The translations under genes were made by a program, and so were the position numbers. The notes below the pieces were generated by a model that did no database searches, was not told where the DNA came from, and saw only the letters and a list, made by a program, of their open reading frames with translations. Below are positions 40,169-51,815 of a stretch of 64,000 nucleotides of DNA, piece after piece. Numbering within the stretch: position 1 is the stretch's first letter; every line of letters starts with the position of its first letter. The stretch lies in contig NZ_BNEO01000002.1 of the NCBI RefSeq assembly GCF_014905415.1, positions 372,001-436,000 on the forward strand, read 5' to 3'. Source of the stretch: Virgibacillus salexigens. GTDB taxonomy: Bacteria; Bacillota; Bacilli; Bacillales; Amphibacillaceae.

Positions 40169-40205
40169 GAAAACCCTTGTCAAAGATGTGCAGGCAGGGG
40201 TTTTC
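40169..40205 (+). terminator. Hairpin between rseP and polC, probable terminator
   Basis: GAAAACCCTTG (40169-40179) pairs with CAGGGGTTTTC (40195-40205), 11 bp with one G-U. The T run lies within the stem and no long T tract follows, so strength is uncertain. It resembles the hairpins at 44762-44791 and 63429-63461. Confidence 0.5.
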
Positions 40206-40277
40206 CATCTTTATAATAGATGTGTTATTTTAAGACTAGAGAATCATTTGATTCGTTGACGGTACAGGAGGATGAAA

Positions 40278-43200
40278 ATGAGTATTTCAAGGAACGAGAA
40301 AATGGATGTACTGTTAGAACAATTACAGATCTCAGATGATCATTTACCTTATTTCTCTGGCAGCTATTTAAATAAATTGGAAGTGTATAAACAGACGAAA
40401 TCATGGCATTTTCATATTTATACAAAACAAGTACTTCCTTGGGAAGTGTATCAAGTTTTTAGTAGTAAATTAAAAGAGAGCTTTCAGCAAATAGCGGAAG
40501 TGGATTTATTTATTGAAGCAGAAGATAAAACATGTGATGTAGAAACAACTTCAAAGTACTGGCAGCATTTTATACAATCATTTACCAACCTTTCACCTGC
40601 CTACAAAGAAATGGTCCAGAACCAAACTCCTCGGGTTGAAAATAATAATATTATGTTAACTGCAAGAAATGAAGCCGAGGCTACGGCTTTAAAAAAACGT
40701 TTAGAGGAAACATTTAGGCAGTATTGCTCCAAGGCAGGCTTGTCCACGTATTCTTTACGAATTGAGGTCAAAACCGAAGAAGCAGATTTTCAAAAGTTTA
40801 AAGAGCAAAAAGCATTAGAAGATCAGCAACTCGTTCGTAAAACTGTTCAAGAGAAGGAAAAGCGTGATCAGAATAAAACGCAAAATGACAATAAGCCAGT
40901 TATGCTTGGCTATAAAATTCAAGATGAGCCGATTTCGATGGAAGAAATCCTTGAAGAAGAGCGTAGAATTACCGTGCAAGGCTATATATTTTCCGCTGAG
41001 ATTCGAAAATTACGTTCAGGTCGTAGTCTACTAATTATAAAGGCTACAGACTATACGGATTCACTACAAATTAAAATGTTCTCTAAAGGCGATGAAGATG
41101 CTGAAAAATTTGAAGCTGTTAAGGAAGGCATGTGGGTTAAAGCAAGGGGCAGTATTCAAACAGATATGTACACAAATGAATTAGCCATGATGGCTAATGA
41201 TATACATGAAGTAAAAGTAGCCCCCCGTAAGGATCTTGCTCCAGATGATGAAAAGAGAGTTGAGTTGCATGCTCATACGACAATGAGTCAAATGGATGCG
41301 GTAGTCTCACCAGCAAATTTAATTAGTCAAGCAGCGAAGTGGGGACATAAAGCAGTTGCCATTACGGATCATGGTGGAGTACAAGGATTTCCCGATGCAT
41401 ATGCAGCAGGTCAGAAACATGATATAAAAGTGCTGTATGGAGTAGAAGCAAACCTAGTCGATGATGGTGTACCTATCGCCTATAACGAAAGTGATTTGGA
41501 TTTAGAAACAGGTACATATATTGTATTTGACGTAGAAACTACTGGATTATCTGCAGTGTATGACACTATTATTGAGCTTGCCGCAGTTAAAGTTCACCAA
41601 GGTGAAATCATAGATCGTTTCGAATCTTTTGCTAATCCACATCATCCACTATCACAAACGACGATAGACCTTACTGGGATTACAGATGATATGGTAGAGA
41701 ATGCACCTGAAGTAGACGATGTAGTAAAAGACTTTCATGAGTGGATGGGTGATGGTATTCTCGTAGCACATAATGCTAGCTTTGATATGGGCTTCTTAAA
41801 TCAAGGTTTTAAAAAAATAAATTATGAAAAAGCTAGCAATGCTGTTATTGATACATTGGAATTGGCAAGATTCTTATTCCCACAATTAAAAAATCATCGA
41901 TTAAATACATTATGTAAGCATTTAGACATTGAACTTACCCAGCATCATCGAGCCATTTATGATGCTGAAGCAACGGGCTATTTATTGTGGAAACTAGTAC
42001 AAGCATTGTTGAAAAAAGAAATTATAAATCATAATCAACTTAATAATCATATGGGAGAAGGAAATGCTTATCAACGATCCCGACCATTTCACTGTATTTT
42101 ACTGGCCCAAACACAAGAAGGGCTTAAAAATATTTATAAATTAGTATCACATGCACATATTGATTATTTTTATCGCGTTCCACGAATCCCGAGGTCGTTA
42201 GTACAAAAAATGAGGAATGGGATTCTTATTGGATCAGCATGTGATCAAGGCGAAGTTTTCGAAACGATGATGCAAAAATCCGAAGAAGAAGCTGAAAGTG
42301 TTGCTGATTTCTATGATTATATTGAGATTCAGCCACCAGCAAACTATTCCCATTTGATTGAAAAAGACCTCGTACAAAATGAAGCACAAATCATGGATAT
42401 TATTAAAAAACTAGTTAAATTAGGGGAACGCATAGAAAAACGTGTGGTAGCAACAGGTAATGTGCATTACCTTGATGATCATGATAAAGTCTACCGACAA
42501 ATTTTAGTAGCTTCTCAAGCTGGAAATCCATTGAATCGAGTAACATTACCGGAAACACCGTTCCGAACAACAAATGAAATGGTAGAAGCTTTTCATTTTC
42601 TCGGTGCAGAGAAAGCGAAAGAAGTAGTTGTTACCAATACATCACTGATCGCGGAAGAAATTGAATCTGTTTCGCCAGTGAAAGATGGCTTGTACACACC
42701 TACGATTGAAGGTGCAGACCAAGAAATGCGTGATTTATGTTATGCGCGTGCGAAAAAAATTTATGGGGAACCTGTTCCCGAAATTGTTACGAATCGATTA
42801 GAAAAAGAATTAGAAAGTATTATCGGTCATGGATTTGCAGTAATCTACCTGATTTCCCATAAACTTGTTAAAAAATCGTTAGATGATGGCTACTTAGTAG
42901 GCTCACGTGGATCGGTTGGATCTTCTTTTGTAGCAACGATGACCGAGATTACAGAGGTGAACCCATTACCTCCACATTATGTATGTGAAACCTGCCATTA
43001 TAATGAGTTTATTACGGACGGTTCAGTTGGTAGTGGATTTGATTTACCGGATAAAGAATGTCCTAACTGTCAAACACCACTTACAAAAGATGGTCAAGAC
43101 ATACCTTTTGAGACGTTTCTTGGATTTAAAGGGGATAAGGTTCCAGATATCGATTTGAATTTTTCTGGTACGTATCAACCCCGCGCCCATAATTATACAA

Positions 43201-44564
43201 AAGAGCTGTTTGGGGTGGAAAATGTTTACCGTGCAGGAACAATAGGTACAATAGCTGAGAAAACAGCATATGGCTATGTGAAAGGATATGCGTCCGATAA
43301 ACAGCTCGTCTATAAAAATGCAGAGGTAGATCGACTAGTTCAAGGTTGTACTGGGGTGAAGCGAACGACTGGGCAGCACCCTGGTGGAATCATTGTGGTA
43401 CCGGAAGACAAAGAAATTTTTGATTTTACACCAATTCAATTTCCTGCTGACGATCGTACAAGTGAATGGAGAACAACCCATTTTGATTTCCATTCGATTC
43501 ATGACAATTTGTTAAAGCTAGATATTTTAGGACATGATGATCCAACCGTAATTAGGATGCTTCAAGATTTAAGCGGAATAGATCCTAAAACCATCCCCAC
43601 AGATGATCCTGATGTCATGACGATTTTTTCGGGTCCAGAAGCACTTGGGCTAACTGCAGATCAAATTAATTGTAAAACAGGAACATTGGGTGTTCCTGAG
43701 TTTGGAACAAAATTCGTACGACAGATGTTAGAAGATACGAAACCAAATACATTTGCAGAATTAGTGATCATTTCCGGGTTGTCGCATGGTACAGATGTAT
43801 GGCTAGGTAATGCGCAAGAGTTAATAAATGATGGGATATGTGAATTACCTGACGTTATCGGATGTCGTGATGATATAATGGTATATCTCATGCATAAAGG
43901 GTTGGACGCTTCATTAGCATTTAAAATTATGGAATTTGTACGAAAAGGGAAAGGCTTGCAGGATGAATGGATAACAGAAATGAAGAAACATGATGTACCA
44001 GATTGGTATATTGAATCTTGTAAGAAGATTAAATATATGTTCCCGAAAGCTCATGCTGCCGCCTATGTTTTAATGGCTGTACGAATTGCCTATTTCAAAG
44101 TACATCATCCGATTTTCTTTTATGCTGCATATTTTACTGTTCGTGCTGATGATTTTGAATTAGATACGATGATTAAGGGTTCTCAAGCTATTCGTAAGCG
44201 TATGGAAGGGATTACTGCTAAAGGAAACGATGCATCTCCAAAAGAAAAAAGTTTATTGACCGTTTTAGAAATTTCATTAGAAATGTGTGAAAGAGGCTTC
44301 TCCATCAGCAAAGTTGATTTATATAACTCTAGCGCTACAGAATTCATTGTTGATGGTGATAAACTAATTCCGCCATTTAATGCTGTAGATGGCTTAGGAA
44401 CGAATGCTGCTATTAATATAGTAAAAGCAAGGGAAGAAGGAGAATTCTTATCAAAAGAAGATCTTCGTGAGCGTAGTAAAATATCTAAAACGGTATTAGA
44501 GTATCTAGATAATCATGGATGTTTAGAAGGAATGGCAGAACAAAATCAATTATCTCTTTTTTAA
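40278..44564 (+). CDS. polC: DNA polymerase III alpha subunit, PolC type
   Basis: Gram-positive replicative polymerase. 1428 aa: an N-terminal domain, an OB fold (about 235-320), a PHP domain ([12 protein letters not shown]) split by a DEDD 3'-5' exonuclease (FDVETTGLS near 420, with HNASFD), a zinc-binding segment (CETC...CPNC, near 905-935), and the polymerase catalytic site PDIDLNFSG. The length fits the family (B. subtilis about 1437). ATG 40278 is chosen over ATG 40272, which overlaps the GGAGG SD. proS normally precedes it in Bacillus but is absent. Confidence 0.97.
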   Translation: MSISRNEKMDVLLEQLQISDDHLPYFSGSYLNKLEVYKQTKSWHFHIYTKQVLPWEVYQVFSSKLKESFQQIAEVDLFIEAEDKTCDVETTSKYWQHFIQSFTNLSPAYKEMVQNQTPRVENNNIMLTARNEAEATALKKRLEETFRQYCSKAGLSTYSLRIEVKTEEADFQKFKEQKALEDQQLVRKTVQEKEKRDQNKTQNDNKPVMLGYKIQDEPISMEEILEEERRITVQGYIFSAEIRKLRSGRSLLIIKATDYTDSLQIKMFSKGDEDAEKFEAVKEGMWVKARGSIQTDMYTNELAMMANDIHEVKVAPRKDLAPDDEKRVELHAHTTMSQMDAVVSPANLISQAAKWGHKAVAITDHGGVQGFPDAYAAGQKHDIKVLYGVEANLVDDGVPIAYNESDLDLETGTYIVFDVETTGLSAVYDTIIELAAVKVHQGEIIDRFESFANPHHPLSQTTIDLTGITDDMVENAPEVDDVVKDFHEWMGDGILVAHNASFDMGFLNQGFKKINYEKASNAVIDTLELARFLFPQLKNHRLNTLCKHLDIELTQHHRAIYDAEATGYLLWKLVQALLKKEIINHNQLNNHMGEGNAYQRSRPFHCILLAQTQEGLKNIYKLVSHAHIDYFYRVPRIPRSLVQKMRNGILIGSACDQGEVFETMMQKSEEEAESVADFYDYIEIQPPANYSHLIEKDLVQNEAQIMDIIKKLVKLGERIEKRVVATGNVHYLDDHDKVYRQILVASQAGNPLNRVTLPETPFRTTNEMVEAFHFLGAEKAKEVVVTNTSLIAEEIESVSPVKDGLYTPTIEGADQEMRDLCYARAKKIYGEPVPEIVTNRLEKELESIIGHGFAVIYLISHKLVKKSLDDGYLVGSRGSVGSSFVATMTEITEVNPLPPHYVCETCHYNEFITDGSVGSGFDLPDKECPNCQTPLTKDGQDIPFETFLGFKGDKVPDIDLNFSGTYQPRAHNYTKELFGVENVYRAGTIGTIAEKTAYGYVKGYASDKQLVYKNAEVDRLVQGCTGVKRTTGQHPGGIIVVPEDKEIFDFTPIQFPADDRTSEWRTTHFDFHSIHDNLLKLDILGHDDPTVIRMLQDLSGIDPKTIPTDDPDVMTIFSGPEALGLTADQINCKTGTLGVPEFGTKFVRQMLEDTKPNTFAELVIISGLSHGTDVWLGNAQELINDGICELPDVIGCRDDIMVYLMHKGLDASLAFKIMEFVRKGKGLQDEWITEMKKHDVPDWYIESCKKIKYMFPKAHAAAYVLMAVRIAYFKVHHPIFFYAAYFTVRADDFELDTMIKGSQAIRKRMEGITAKGNDASPKEKSLLTVLEISLEMCERGFSISKVDLYNSSATEFIVDGDKLIPPFNAVDGLGTNAAINIVKAREEGEFLSKEDLRERSKISKTVLEYLDNHGCLEGMAEQNQLSLF

Positions 44565-44643
44565 ATAGGAAGCATAGATTAGTAGAAAAAATCATGTTTA
44601 TTATAAACCGAACTTGGAAATAGTGATAATAGAGCTGATAAGC
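44565..44643. other. AT-rich stretch after polC
   Basis: No gene and no GC-rich terminator. Only the weak AT palindrome GTTTATTATAAAC is seen. polC transcripts may therefore run to the hairpins in the rimP leader. Confidence 0.4.
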
Positions 44644-44672
44644 TTGCGTGGTTTGTAACCGTATGGTATACT
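44644..44672 (+). promoter_or_regulatory. SigA promoter for the rimP-nusA-infB operon
   Basis: TTGCGT (44644-44649), 17 nt, TATACT (44667-44672). It predicts a leader of about 195 nt with two hairpins before rimP. Confidence 0.72.
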
Positions 44673-44702
44673 TATTTTGGTAAGTAATGATACGAACTTT
44701 TT

Positions 44703-44730
44703 GAAAGAGTGGGTCTATGCCCACTCTTTC
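44703..44730 (+). promoter_or_regulatory. First leader hairpin of the nusA operon
   Basis: A perfect 11-bp stem GAAAGAGTGGG (44703-44713) / CCCACTCTTTC (44720-44730) with a 6-nt loop. The following tract (TTCATACCTC) is a poor U run. In B. subtilis NusA represses its own operon by NusA-dependent termination in this leader; a hairpin with a weak U tract fits that mechanism, but the link here is inferred. Confidence 0.6.
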
Positions 44731-44761
44731 TTCATACCTCTTTTCAACTTTTGTTTATTGC

Positions 44762-44791
44762 CCCCTTGCCACAACTCTCGGCAGGGGTTTT
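44762..44791 (+). terminator. Second leader hairpin, probable attenuator of rimP-nusA
   Basis: CCCC-TTGCC (44762-44770, one bulged T) pairs with GGCAGGGG (44780-44787) and is followed by TTTTAT. It would stop or attenuate transcripts before rimP. Confidence 0.7.
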
Positions 44792-44873
44792 ATATTGAAA
44801 TAAGGTTATGAAAATGAAAATACAAATAGTTGTCTATACTAGTATGTAAAAACAGCATAAAGGAGGATATGAG

Positions 44874-45344
44874 TTGAGTTCTCAAGTTATTAAAACAACT
44901 GAAGAATTAGTTCTTCCTATCCTGGAACAAAAGAATCTTGAGTTAGTTGATATTGAATATGTAAAAGAAGGTCAAAATCGTTTTCTCCGAGTTTATATTG
45001 ATAAGGATGGTGGTGTCGATATTACAGAATGTGGAGAGGTATCTGAGGAACTAAGTGAGAAGTTAGATCAAGCAGACCCAATTACGAATGCTTATTTCCT
45101 AGAAGTATCTTCACCTGGTGTGGAACGACCGTTAAAAACGAAGGAAGACTTTGAAAAACATGTAAATCAAAATGTTTATGTTAAACTGTATGAGCCAATC
45201 GATGGCGAGAAAGTGTATGAAGGAATACTTAAGGATTTTCAAAACAATGTATTAACCATTGAATATAAATCAAAAACGCGTAAATTATCAGTAGAAATTC
45301 CATATGACAAGGTGGCTAAAGCCAGACTTGCTGTTACGTTCTAA
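44874..45344 (+). CDS. rimP: Ribosome maturation factor RimP
   Basis: Needed for 30S assembly. 156 aa with the N-terminal alpha-beta domain ([38 protein letters not shown]) and a C-terminal Sm-like domain. The start is TTG 44874 with AAAGGAGG. First gene of the nusA operon. Confidence 0.96.
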   Translation: MSSQVIKTTEELVLPILEQKNLELVDIEYVKEGQNRFLRVYIDKDGGVDITECGEVSEELSEKLDQADPITNAYFLEVSSPGVERPLKTKEDFEKHVNQNVYVKLYEPIDGEKVYEGILKDFQNNVLTIEYKSKTRKLSVEIPYDKVAKARLAVTF

Positions 45345-45359
45345 AGGGGGAGAAAAAAG

Positions 45360-46454
45360 GTGAGCACGCAGTTGTTTGATGCAATTGATCATTTAGCAAA
45401 AGAAAAAGGTATTGATAAGGATATTCTATTGGAAGCGTTAGAAGCAGCTCTAATTTCTGCTTATAAAAAGAACTTTAAATCAGCGACTAATGTTCGTGTT
45501 GAGTTGAATGAAGAGACTGGTAAAATGGGTGTGTTTTCCAGAAAAACGGTTGTTGAAGAGGTAGATGACAATCAAGAAGAAATAACCGTTGATGAAGCAA
45601 AAGAAATAAATCCTAATTATGAAGTCGATGACGTTGTAGAAGTTGAAGTTACACCGAAAGACTTTGGGAGAATTGCTGCTCAAGCTGCTAAACAAGTAGT
45701 TACACAGCGAGTAAGAGAAGCTGAACGCGGTGTCATCTTCTCGGAATATTCAGATCGAGAAGAAGATGTAATGACTGGTATTATCCAGCGGAAAGATTCT
45801 CGATTTGTTTATGTGAACTTAGGAAAGATTGAAGCTAAACTTGCCGAAGCGGAACAAATGCCAACTGAAGAATATTATATACATGACCGAATTAAGGTAT
45901 TTGTTACAAAAGTAGAAAACACGAGTAAAGGTCCACAAATTTATATTTCTAGGTCGCATCCAGGTCTATTAAAACGTCTATTTGAGATGGAAGTGCCTGA
46001 AATATATGATGGTATTGTTGAGATTAAATCTGTTGCAAGAGAAGCTGGAGACCGCTCAAAGATATCTGTGCATGCGCCAGATCCTGAAATAGACCCAGTT
46101 GGTTCTTGTGTTGGACAAAAAGGACAACGTGTACAAACGATTGTGAATGAATTAAAAGGCGAAAAAATAGATGTAGTCGAATGGTCAGAGGATCCGACCG
46201 TCTATGTATCAAATGCGCTAAGTCCGTCCAAAGTTGTTGAAGTATTAGTTGATGAAGAAGAAAAAGCAACAACCGTAATTGTTCCTGATTATCAACTATC
46301 ATTAGCAATTGGGAAACGTGGTCAAAATGCGAGGCTTGCTGCTAAATTGACCGGCTGGAAAATTGATATTAAGAGTGAATCAGAAGCGCGTGAAGAGGGG
46401 CTTCTAAATGAAGAAGAAGCCTACTCTAATAACGAAGAAGACATTTTTGAATAA
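45360..46454 (+). CDS. nusA: Transcription termination/antitermination factor NusA
   Basis: RNA polymerase-bound factor stimulating pausing and termination. 364 aa: N-terminal domain, S1 domain (about 130-200), then KH1 and KH2 (VGQKGQRVQTIVNEL, IGKRGQNARLAAKLTG). There is no C-terminal acidic repeat, as usual in Bacillus. GTG start. It may control its own leader. Confidence 0.97.
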   Translation: MSTQLFDAIDHLAKEKGIDKDILLEALEAALISAYKKNFKSATNVRVELNEETGKMGVFSRKTVVEEVDDNQEEITVDEAKEINPNYEVDDVVEVEVTPKDFGRIAAQAAKQVVTQRVREAERGVIFSEYSDREEDVMTGIIQRKDSRFVYVNLGKIEAKLAEAEQMPTEEYYIHDRIKVFVTKVENTSKGPQIYISRSHPGLLKRLFEMEVPEIYDGIVEIKSVAREAGDRSKISVHAPDPEIDPVGSCVGQKGQRVQTIVNELKGEKIDVVEWSEDPTVYVSNALSPSKVVEVLVDEEEKATTVIVPDYQLSLAIGKRGQNARLAAKLTGWKIDIKSESEAREEGLLNEEEAYSNNEEDIFE

Positions 46455-46466
46455 GGGGGATATGAC

Positions 46467-46748
46467 GTGGCACAGAAAAGAAAAATCCCTACTCGGAAAT
46501 GTGTAGTTACAAATGAATTGAAACCAAAAAAAGAATTAATACGCATTGTGCGTAACAAAGAAGGAGAAGTCTTTGTTGACCCAACAGGAAAGAAAAATGG
46601 GAGAGGCGCTTACCTATCTAAAGATATAGGCGTAATTGACAAAGCTGAAACTTCAAATATTCTTAGTAGACATCTCAATGCGGAAGTGGATGCTTCATTG
46701 TTTGATGAGTTACGAGAGTTTGTGAGTAATCAAAATGAATCAAAATAA
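46467..46748 (+). CDS. ylxR: YlxR family RNA-binding protein (RnpM)
   Basis: 93-aa basic protein of the DUF448 family (RKCVVTNELKPKKELIRIV, GRGAYLSKD). The B. subtilis homologue has been reported to bind RNA and modulate RNase P. GTG 46467 follows GGGGGA. It overlaps ylxQ by 14 nt. Confidence 0.92.
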   Translation: MAQKRKIPTRKCVVTNELKPKKELIRIVRNKEGEVFVDPTGKKNGRGAYLSKDIGVIDKAETSNILSRHLNAEVDASLFDELREFVSNQNESK

Positions 46749-47037
46749 ATATTTAAATCTTATAGGTTTAGCTTTTCGTGCGGGTAAATGTTCAATTGGA
46801 GAAGACTCCATTCTTAAACATATCCGATCAAATCGTGCAAAGCTTGTCTTGATTGCAAATGATGTTGGTCCTCAAACAAAAAAGAAACTAACAGACAAAT
46901 GCAAATCCTATAATGTTCCATTTGCCATAGTTGATGATAGAGATACACTGTCTAATGCTATTGGAAAAACCCATAGAGTAGCAATTGCCATTTTAGATGC
47001 AGGGTTTGCTGATAAGATAAGATCGTTACTTGGGTAA
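46735..47037 (+). CDS. ylxQ: YlxQ, L7Ae-family K-turn RNA-binding protein
   Basis: 100 aa, L7Ae/L30e fold ([33 protein letters not shown]). The family binds kink-turn RNA. It starts within ylxR. Confidence 0.93.
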   Translation: MNQNKYLNLIGLAFRAGKCSIGEDSILKHIRSNRAKLVLIANDVGPQTKKKLTDKCKSYNVPFAIVDDRDTLSNAIGKTHRVAIAILDAGFADKIRSLLG

Positions 47038-47056
47038 TAAATTCGGGGGTGAACGT

Positions 47057-49207
47057 ATGAGTAAAATGCGTGTATATGAATATGCAAAACAAAATAACAT
47101 ATCCAGTAAAGAGGTAGTATCCTTTTTAAAAGAGCAAGGCGAAGAAGTAACAAATCACATGTCAACGATATCTACAGAAGTGGTAACAAAATTAGATAAT
47201 CAATTTAAGAAAGCTAAACAGCCAGAACAAAAGGAAGCGCCGAAACAACAAGATGCAAAACCGGCTGGTAAGAATGGTTTTCATAATACGCAGAACAAAC
47301 AGAAACAGGCACCAAAAGATCAAAAGAAAAAACCAAATAAGCCAAATAAACATCAGCAAAAACCTCATGGGAAAAATCAAAAAGGTAAAAAAGGCAAAGG
47401 GAGTAATAAGCCTGCTGGTAAACAACAACAGCAGCAACCTGAAAAGAAAGAGACACCGAAGCAAATTACTTACCATGGTACGTTAACGGTAAGTGAATTA
47501 GCAGAGAAATTGAATAAAGAGGCTTCGGAAATAATTAAAAAATTAATGTTTCTAGGTGTAATGGCTACTAAAAACCAGGATCTTGATGATGATTCAATCG
47601 AACTTATATGCGATGAATTTGGGGTAGAAGTTGAGAAAGAAATTATTTTAGAAGATACTGATTTTGATAAATATATTAAAGAAGATAAGCCTGAGGATTT
47701 GGTAGAAAGACCAGCAGTTGTCACTATTATGGGGCATGTTGACCACGGGAAAACGACACTCTTGGATTCCATCCGTCATACAAAAGTAACTGCAGGGGAA
47801 GCTGGTGGAATCACACAGCATATCGGTGCCTATCAAGTAGATAATGATGGCAAAAAAATCACGTTTCTTGATACACCTGGTCATGCTGCCTTTACTAGCA
47901 TGCGTTCACGTGGTGCGCAAGTAACAGACGTAGCAATTCTAGTAGTAGCCGCTGATGATGGTGTTATGCCGCAAACCGTTGAGGCGATCAACCATGCTAA
48001 GGCTGCAGAAGTACCGATTATCGTCGCTGTAAATAAAATGGATAAAGAAGGGGCTAACCCAGATCGTGTGATGCAGGAATTAACAGAATATGAACTGGTT
48101 CCCGAAGACTGGGGTGGAGATACTATTTTTGTGAACCTTTCAGCAATAAAAGGGGAAGGTATTGATGATTTACTAGAAATGATTGTACTTGTTTCAGAAG
48201 TAGAAGAATTAAAAGCCAATCCGAATACTACTGCATTTGGAACAGTTATTGATGCCCAACTTGATAAAGGGAGAGGCTCTGTTGCTACCCTACTTGTTCA
48301 AAACGGGACATTACATGTAAGTGATTCGATTGTTGTAGGAAATACGCATGGGCGTGTTCGAGCGATGGTAAACGAGCTTGGTAAACGTGTTACAGATGCT
48401 GGGCCATCGACACCAGTGGAGATCACTGGATTAAACGATGTTCCTCAAGCAGGTGATCAGTTCCTTGTCTTTAAAGATGAGAAAAAGGCGCGTCAAATTG
48501 GGGAGGCCCGTCAACAAAAACATATTCAAGAAAATCGAAGTGAACAATCGAAAGTTAGTCTAGATGATTTATTTGAACAAATTAAACAAGGTGATATGAA
48601 AGAAATTAATATCATTATTAAAGCAGACGTACAAGGTTCTGCAGAGGCGCTTGCTTCTTCTTTACGAAAAATTGAAGTAGAAGGCGTCAATATTAAGATT
48701 ATTCATACTGGGGTCGGTGCAATTACGGAATCAGATATTATTCTTGCAGCTGCTTCAAATGCGGTCGTGATCGGATTTAACGTACGACCTGATGCAAATG
48801 CGAAGAAGGCTGCCGAATCTGAAAAAGTAGATGTAAGGCTTCACCGAGTTATATACAAAGCAATCGAAGAGATCGAAGCAGCGATGAAAGGTTTACTTGA
48901 TCCAGAATATGAAGAAAAAGTAATTGGCCAAGCTGAGGTAAGAGAAACATTTAAAGTTTCGAAAATAGGTACGATTGCGGGTAGTTATATTACAGATGGA
49001 AAACTAACCAGAGATTCAGGTGTACGCCTCATTCGCAATGGTGTTGTGTTATTCGAAGGCGAAATCGCAGCATTAAAACGATTTAAAGATGACGTCAAAG
49101 AAGTAGCCCAAAATTACGAGTGTGGCGTAACAATCAAAAATTTCAATGATATTAAAGAAGGAGATGTCATTGAAGCATTTGTAATGGAAGAAATTGAGCG
49201 CAAATGA
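47057..49207 (+). CDS. infB: Translation initiation factor IF-2
   Basis: GTPase that places fMet-tRNA on the ribosome. 716 aa, the same as B. subtilis: N-terminal IF2_N domain, a K/Q/P-rich disordered stretch (about 55-140), a second IF2_N domain, then G1 [23 protein letters not shown] and NKMD, and domains II-IV. ATG 47057 follows GGGGGTGAA. It overlaps ylxP by 4 nt (ATGA). Confidence 0.97.
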   Translation: MSKMRVYEYAKQNNISSKEVVSFLKEQGEEVTNHMSTISTEVVTKLDNQFKKAKQPEQKEAPKQQDAKPAGKNGFHNTQNKQKQAPKDQKKKPNKPNKHQQKPHGKNQKGKKGKGSNKPAGKQQQQQPEKKETPKQITYHGTLTVSELAEKLNKEASEIIKKLMFLGVMATKNQDLDDDSIELICDEFGVEVEKEIILEDTDFDKYIKEDKPEDLVERPAVVTIMGHVDHGKTTLLDSIRHTKVTAGEAGGITQHIGAYQVDNDGKKITFLDTPGHAAFTSMRSRGAQVTDVAILVVAADDGVMPQTVEAINHAKAAEVPIIVAVNKMDKEGANPDRVMQELTEYELVPEDWGGDTIFVNLSAIKGEGIDDLLEMIVLVSEVEELKANPNTTAFGTVIDAQLDKGRGSVATLLVQNGTLHVSDSIVVGNTHGRVRAMVNELGKRVTDAGPSTPVEITGLNDVPQAGDQFLVFKDEKKARQIGEARQQKHIQENRSEQSKVSLDDLFEQIKQGDMKEINIIIKADVQGSAEALASSLRKIEVEGVNIKIIHTGVGAITESDIILAAASNAVVIGFNVRPDANAKKAAESEKVDVRLHRVIYKAIEEIEAAMKGLLDPEYEEKVIGQAEVRETFKVSKIGTIAGSYITDGKLTRDSGVRLIRNGVVLFEGEIAALKRFKDDVKEVAQNYECGVTIKNFNDIKEGDVIEAFVMEEIERK

Positions 49208-49482
49208 TCCTATATGCTGAAGTAGAGTGCATGTTGTATGAGGGACGTTCTTTAAAGCAAAAGCGCTCCGTTATTAAACGGTTAATCTCGAAGTTAAAGC
49301 ATGATTTTAATGTAGCTGTTACTGAATTGGATTATCATGACTTGTGGCAACGCACAAAGCTTGGCATTGTGACAATTTCTACCGAGCAGAAACATGCAGA
49401 ACAAGTGATTCAGGGAGTATTACGCGTAATTGATTCATATACTGAACTTGAACGAACAATTACCGATGTGGAAAAAATCTAA
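49204..49482 (+). CDS. ylxP: YlxP, DUF503 family protein
   Basis: 92 aa, conserved between infB and rbfA in Bacillales. Family motif [20 protein letters not shown] is present; function is not established. It starts at the ATGA overlap with infB. Confidence 0.92.
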   Translation: MILYAEVECMLYEGRSLKQKRSVIKRLISKLKHDFNVAVTELDYHDLWQRTKLGIVTISTEQKHAEQVIQGVLRVIDSYTELERTITDVEKI

Positions 49483-49530
49483 CTTACAGCTCCCTTGTTC
49501 TGTAAGGAGTTCAATGACGAGGTGATGGAA

Positions 49531-49872
49531 ATGGCAGATTTACGTTCAAACAGAGTAGCTGAACAAATGAAAAAAGAGCTTGGTGAAATTTTAACTCGAA
49601 AGATCAAAGATCCACGCGTGGGATTTGTGACGGTAACTGATGTGGAAGTTACTGGTGACCTGCAGCAAGCTAAAATATTCATATCTGTATTAGGGGATGA
49701 AAAACAAAAGCAGGACACATTATTAGGCTTAGCAAAGGCAAAAGGATTTATCCGCTCTGAAATAGGCCAACGGATTCGTTTGCGAAAGACACCAGAGTTA
49801 ATGTTTGAATTTGACGAAGCTTACGAATATGGAAATCGAATTGAAACCATTCTTCGCGATTTAAATAAATAA
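49531..49872 (+). CDS. rbfA: Ribosome-binding factor A
   Basis: 30S maturation and cold-adaptation factor, KH-like fold. 113 aa with [17 protein letters not shown] and ISVLGDE. ATG 49531 is preferred, with GAGGTGA 5 nt upstream; ATG 49525 overlaps the SD. It ends at a strong terminator. Confidence 0.96.
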   Translation: MADLRSNRVAEQMKKELGEILTRKIKDPRVGFVTVTDVEVTGDLQQAKIFISVLGDEKQKQDTLLGLAKAKGFIRSEIGQRIRLRKTPELMFEFDEAYEYGNRIETILRDLNK

Positions 49873-49880
49873 TGTCTTCA

Positions 49881-49911
49881 AAAAATCTGACCTATGATAG
49901 GTCAGATTTTT
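49881..49911 (+). terminator. Terminator after rbfA
   Basis: AAAAATCTGACCT (49881-49893) / AGGTCAGATTTTT (49899-49911), a 13-bp perfect stem with a 5-nt loop. truB follows only 38 nt later, so some readthrough is likely. Confidence 0.88.
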
Positions 49912-49949
49912 CCTTCATCCCAGTAAAGAAAATGGAGGTACAATAATAG

Positions 49950-50840
49950 ATGAATGGAATATTGTCGTTATGGAAGCCGAAAGGATTAACTTCTCATGAT
50001 TGTGTGGTTAAAGTAAGGAAATTATTCCAAACGAAAAAGGTTGGTCATACTGGCACATTGGATCCAGATGTAGAAGGTGTATTGCCAATATGTATTGGAC
50101 AAGCTACTAAAATTGTACCCTTCTTAACAGACACCAGAAAAACATACACGGGTAAGCTAAAATTAGGCATATCAACCGAAACGGAAGATGCTTCTGGCGA
50201 TATTGTAGATAAAAAAAAGGTAACTACGTTTCCAAGCTCAGGTCAAACAAAAGCGGTTTTTCAAGGATATACTGGTTCCATTAAACAAAAACCACCAATG
50301 TATTCTGCAGTAAAAGTAAAAGGCAAAAAATTATACGAATATGCTCGGGCAAATGAAGTTGTTGAACGGCCTGTGAGAGATGTAACTATATTCAAGTTAG
50401 AACTTATTCAGCAAGAAGAAGAAGAGAATTGCATATCTTTTCGGGTTGAATGTTCAAAAGGTACCTATATACGCACGCTTTGCGTTGATATTGGTAAATC
50501 ACTTGGATATCCTGCTCATATGGTCTCATTAACAAGAGAAAAAACCGGTGCATTTTCAAAGAAAAATGCAGTTACATTTGCTACAATAGAAGAGGCAGTC
50601 GAACAACAGAAAGAATCTGAACTTTTATATCCCTTACAAAAAGGGCTTTCTCATCTTGATTGCCTTTATGTAAACCATGAGCTTATGGAAAAAGTACTTC
50701 ATGGACAAAAACTAATCCGTACGAATGAAATGCATACGGATCCATTTACGGTAATGTATCAAGATAGGGTTCTAGCTATATACCAGGTTCATCCTGAAAA
50801 ACCAGCGTATATAAAGCCAGTTCGGGTTTTCAGTAAATAA
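49950..50840 (+). CDS. truB: tRNA pseudouridine-55 synthase TruB
   Basis: Modifies U55 in the tRNA T loop. 296 aa: catalytic Asp38 in VGHTGTLDPDVEGVLP, plus KQKPPMYSAVKVKGKKLYEY and SKGTYIRTL. The usual T-loop partner enzyme TrmFO is not at its normal locus near topA. Confidence 0.97.
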   Translation: MNGILSLWKPKGLTSHDCVVKVRKLFQTKKVGHTGTLDPDVEGVLPICIGQATKIVPFLTDTRKTYTGKLKLGISTETEDASGDIVDKKKVTTFPSSGQTKAVFQGYTGSIKQKPPMYSAVKVKGKKLYEYARANEVVERPVRDVTIFKLELIQQEEEENCISFRVECSKGTYIRTLCVDIGKSLGYPAHMVSLTREKTGAFSKKNAVTFATIEEAVEQQKESELLYPLQKGLSHLDCLYVNHELMEKVLHGQKLIRTNEMHTDPFTVMYQDRVLAIYQVHPEKPAYIKPVRVFSK

Positions 50841-50861
50841 TAAAAGTGCAGGTGAAACACG

Positions 50862-51806
50862 GTGCGAACATTTGAATTAAAATACCCGCATTCTTTAGCT
50901 TTGGCAGATCTACCAGAGACTGTAACAGCAATTGGTTTCTTCGATGGCATACACAAAGGACATCAACATGTTATCCGAACTGCTGTCTCAAAAGCAAAAG
51001 AAAAAGGTATGGAAAGTGCTGTTATTACATTTTATCCGCATCCCACTGTCGTATTAAAAAAAGATGTACAGCACGTCAGATACATAACTCCCTTGCGTGA
51101 GAAAAAGGAAATTCTTAAAAGGCTGGGTGTCGATCGACTTTATATCATTAATTTTAATCATGACTTAGCAGCTCTATCACCACAGGATTTCGTTGATCAT
51201 TTTATTAAAGGCCTTCACATCAAACATGTTGTAGCTGGGTTTGATTTTTCCTATGGTCATAAAGGGAAAGGAAACATGGATACAATTGCAGAACACGCTG
51301 CGAATGCATTTACAACTACCACAATTAGTAAAGTAGAATTAGATGATAAAAAAGTCAGCTCTACAAGAATTCGTGAGTTGTTAAGCATAGGAAATGTTAA
51401 AAAGGCGAATGAATTGCTTGGTCGCCCACTGACAGTGGATGGTATCGTTGTTAAAGGGGAACAGCGGGGAAAAGAAATGGGGTATCCAACTGCGAATATT
51501 GATACAAATACAGAAGCGTTGCTACCCAAACCAGGAATATATGCGGTAAAAGTTATATATAAGAATGAAAAATATGAAGGAATGGCAAGCCTTGGATTCA
51601 ACCCTACCTTTGATACCGGTTTAACCGAACCTGTACTCGAAGTGAATATTTTTGATTACAATAATGACTTATATGGTGATGAATTGTTTGTAGAGTTTCA
51701 TAAATTCATACGTGATGAAGAAAAATTTGCTAGCATAGAGCAATTGATCACAGAATTAGATCAGGATGAAGTAATAAGTCGTAGTTTTTTTTCCAAGCCG
51801 CATTAA
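50862..51806 (+). CDS. ribF: Bifunctional riboflavin kinase/FAD synthetase RibF
   Basis: Makes FMN and FAD. 314 aa: an N-terminal nucleotidyltransferase domain with GFFDGIHKGHQ near 27, and a C-terminal flavokinase domain (KGEQRGKEMGYPTANI near 200). GTG start 22 nt after truB. No FMN riboswitch is visible. Confidence 0.96.
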   Translation: MRTFELKYPHSLALADLPETVTAIGFFDGIHKGHQHVIRTAVSKAKEKGMESAVITFYPHPTVVLKKDVQHVRYITPLREKKEILKRLGVDRLYIINFNHDLAALSPQDFVDHFIKGLHIKHVVAGFDFSYGHKGKGNMDTIAEHAANAFTTTTISKVELDDKKVSSTRIRELLSIGNVKKANELLGRPLTVDGIVVKGEQRGKEMGYPTANIDTNTEALLPKPGIYAVKVIYKNEKYEGMASLGFNPTFDTGLTEPVLEVNIFDYNNDLYGDELFVEFHKFIRDEEKFASIEQLITELDQDEVISRSFFSKPH

Positions 51807-51815
51807 CGAAATTAC

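Noticed and set aside
47192-47486. Several ORFs in other frames over the infB N-terminus
   Set aside because: They arise from the low-complexity AAA/CAA-rich coding sequence of IF-2.
50841-50861. FMN riboswitch before ribF
   Set aside because: The gap is only about 20 nt and lacks the conserved core.
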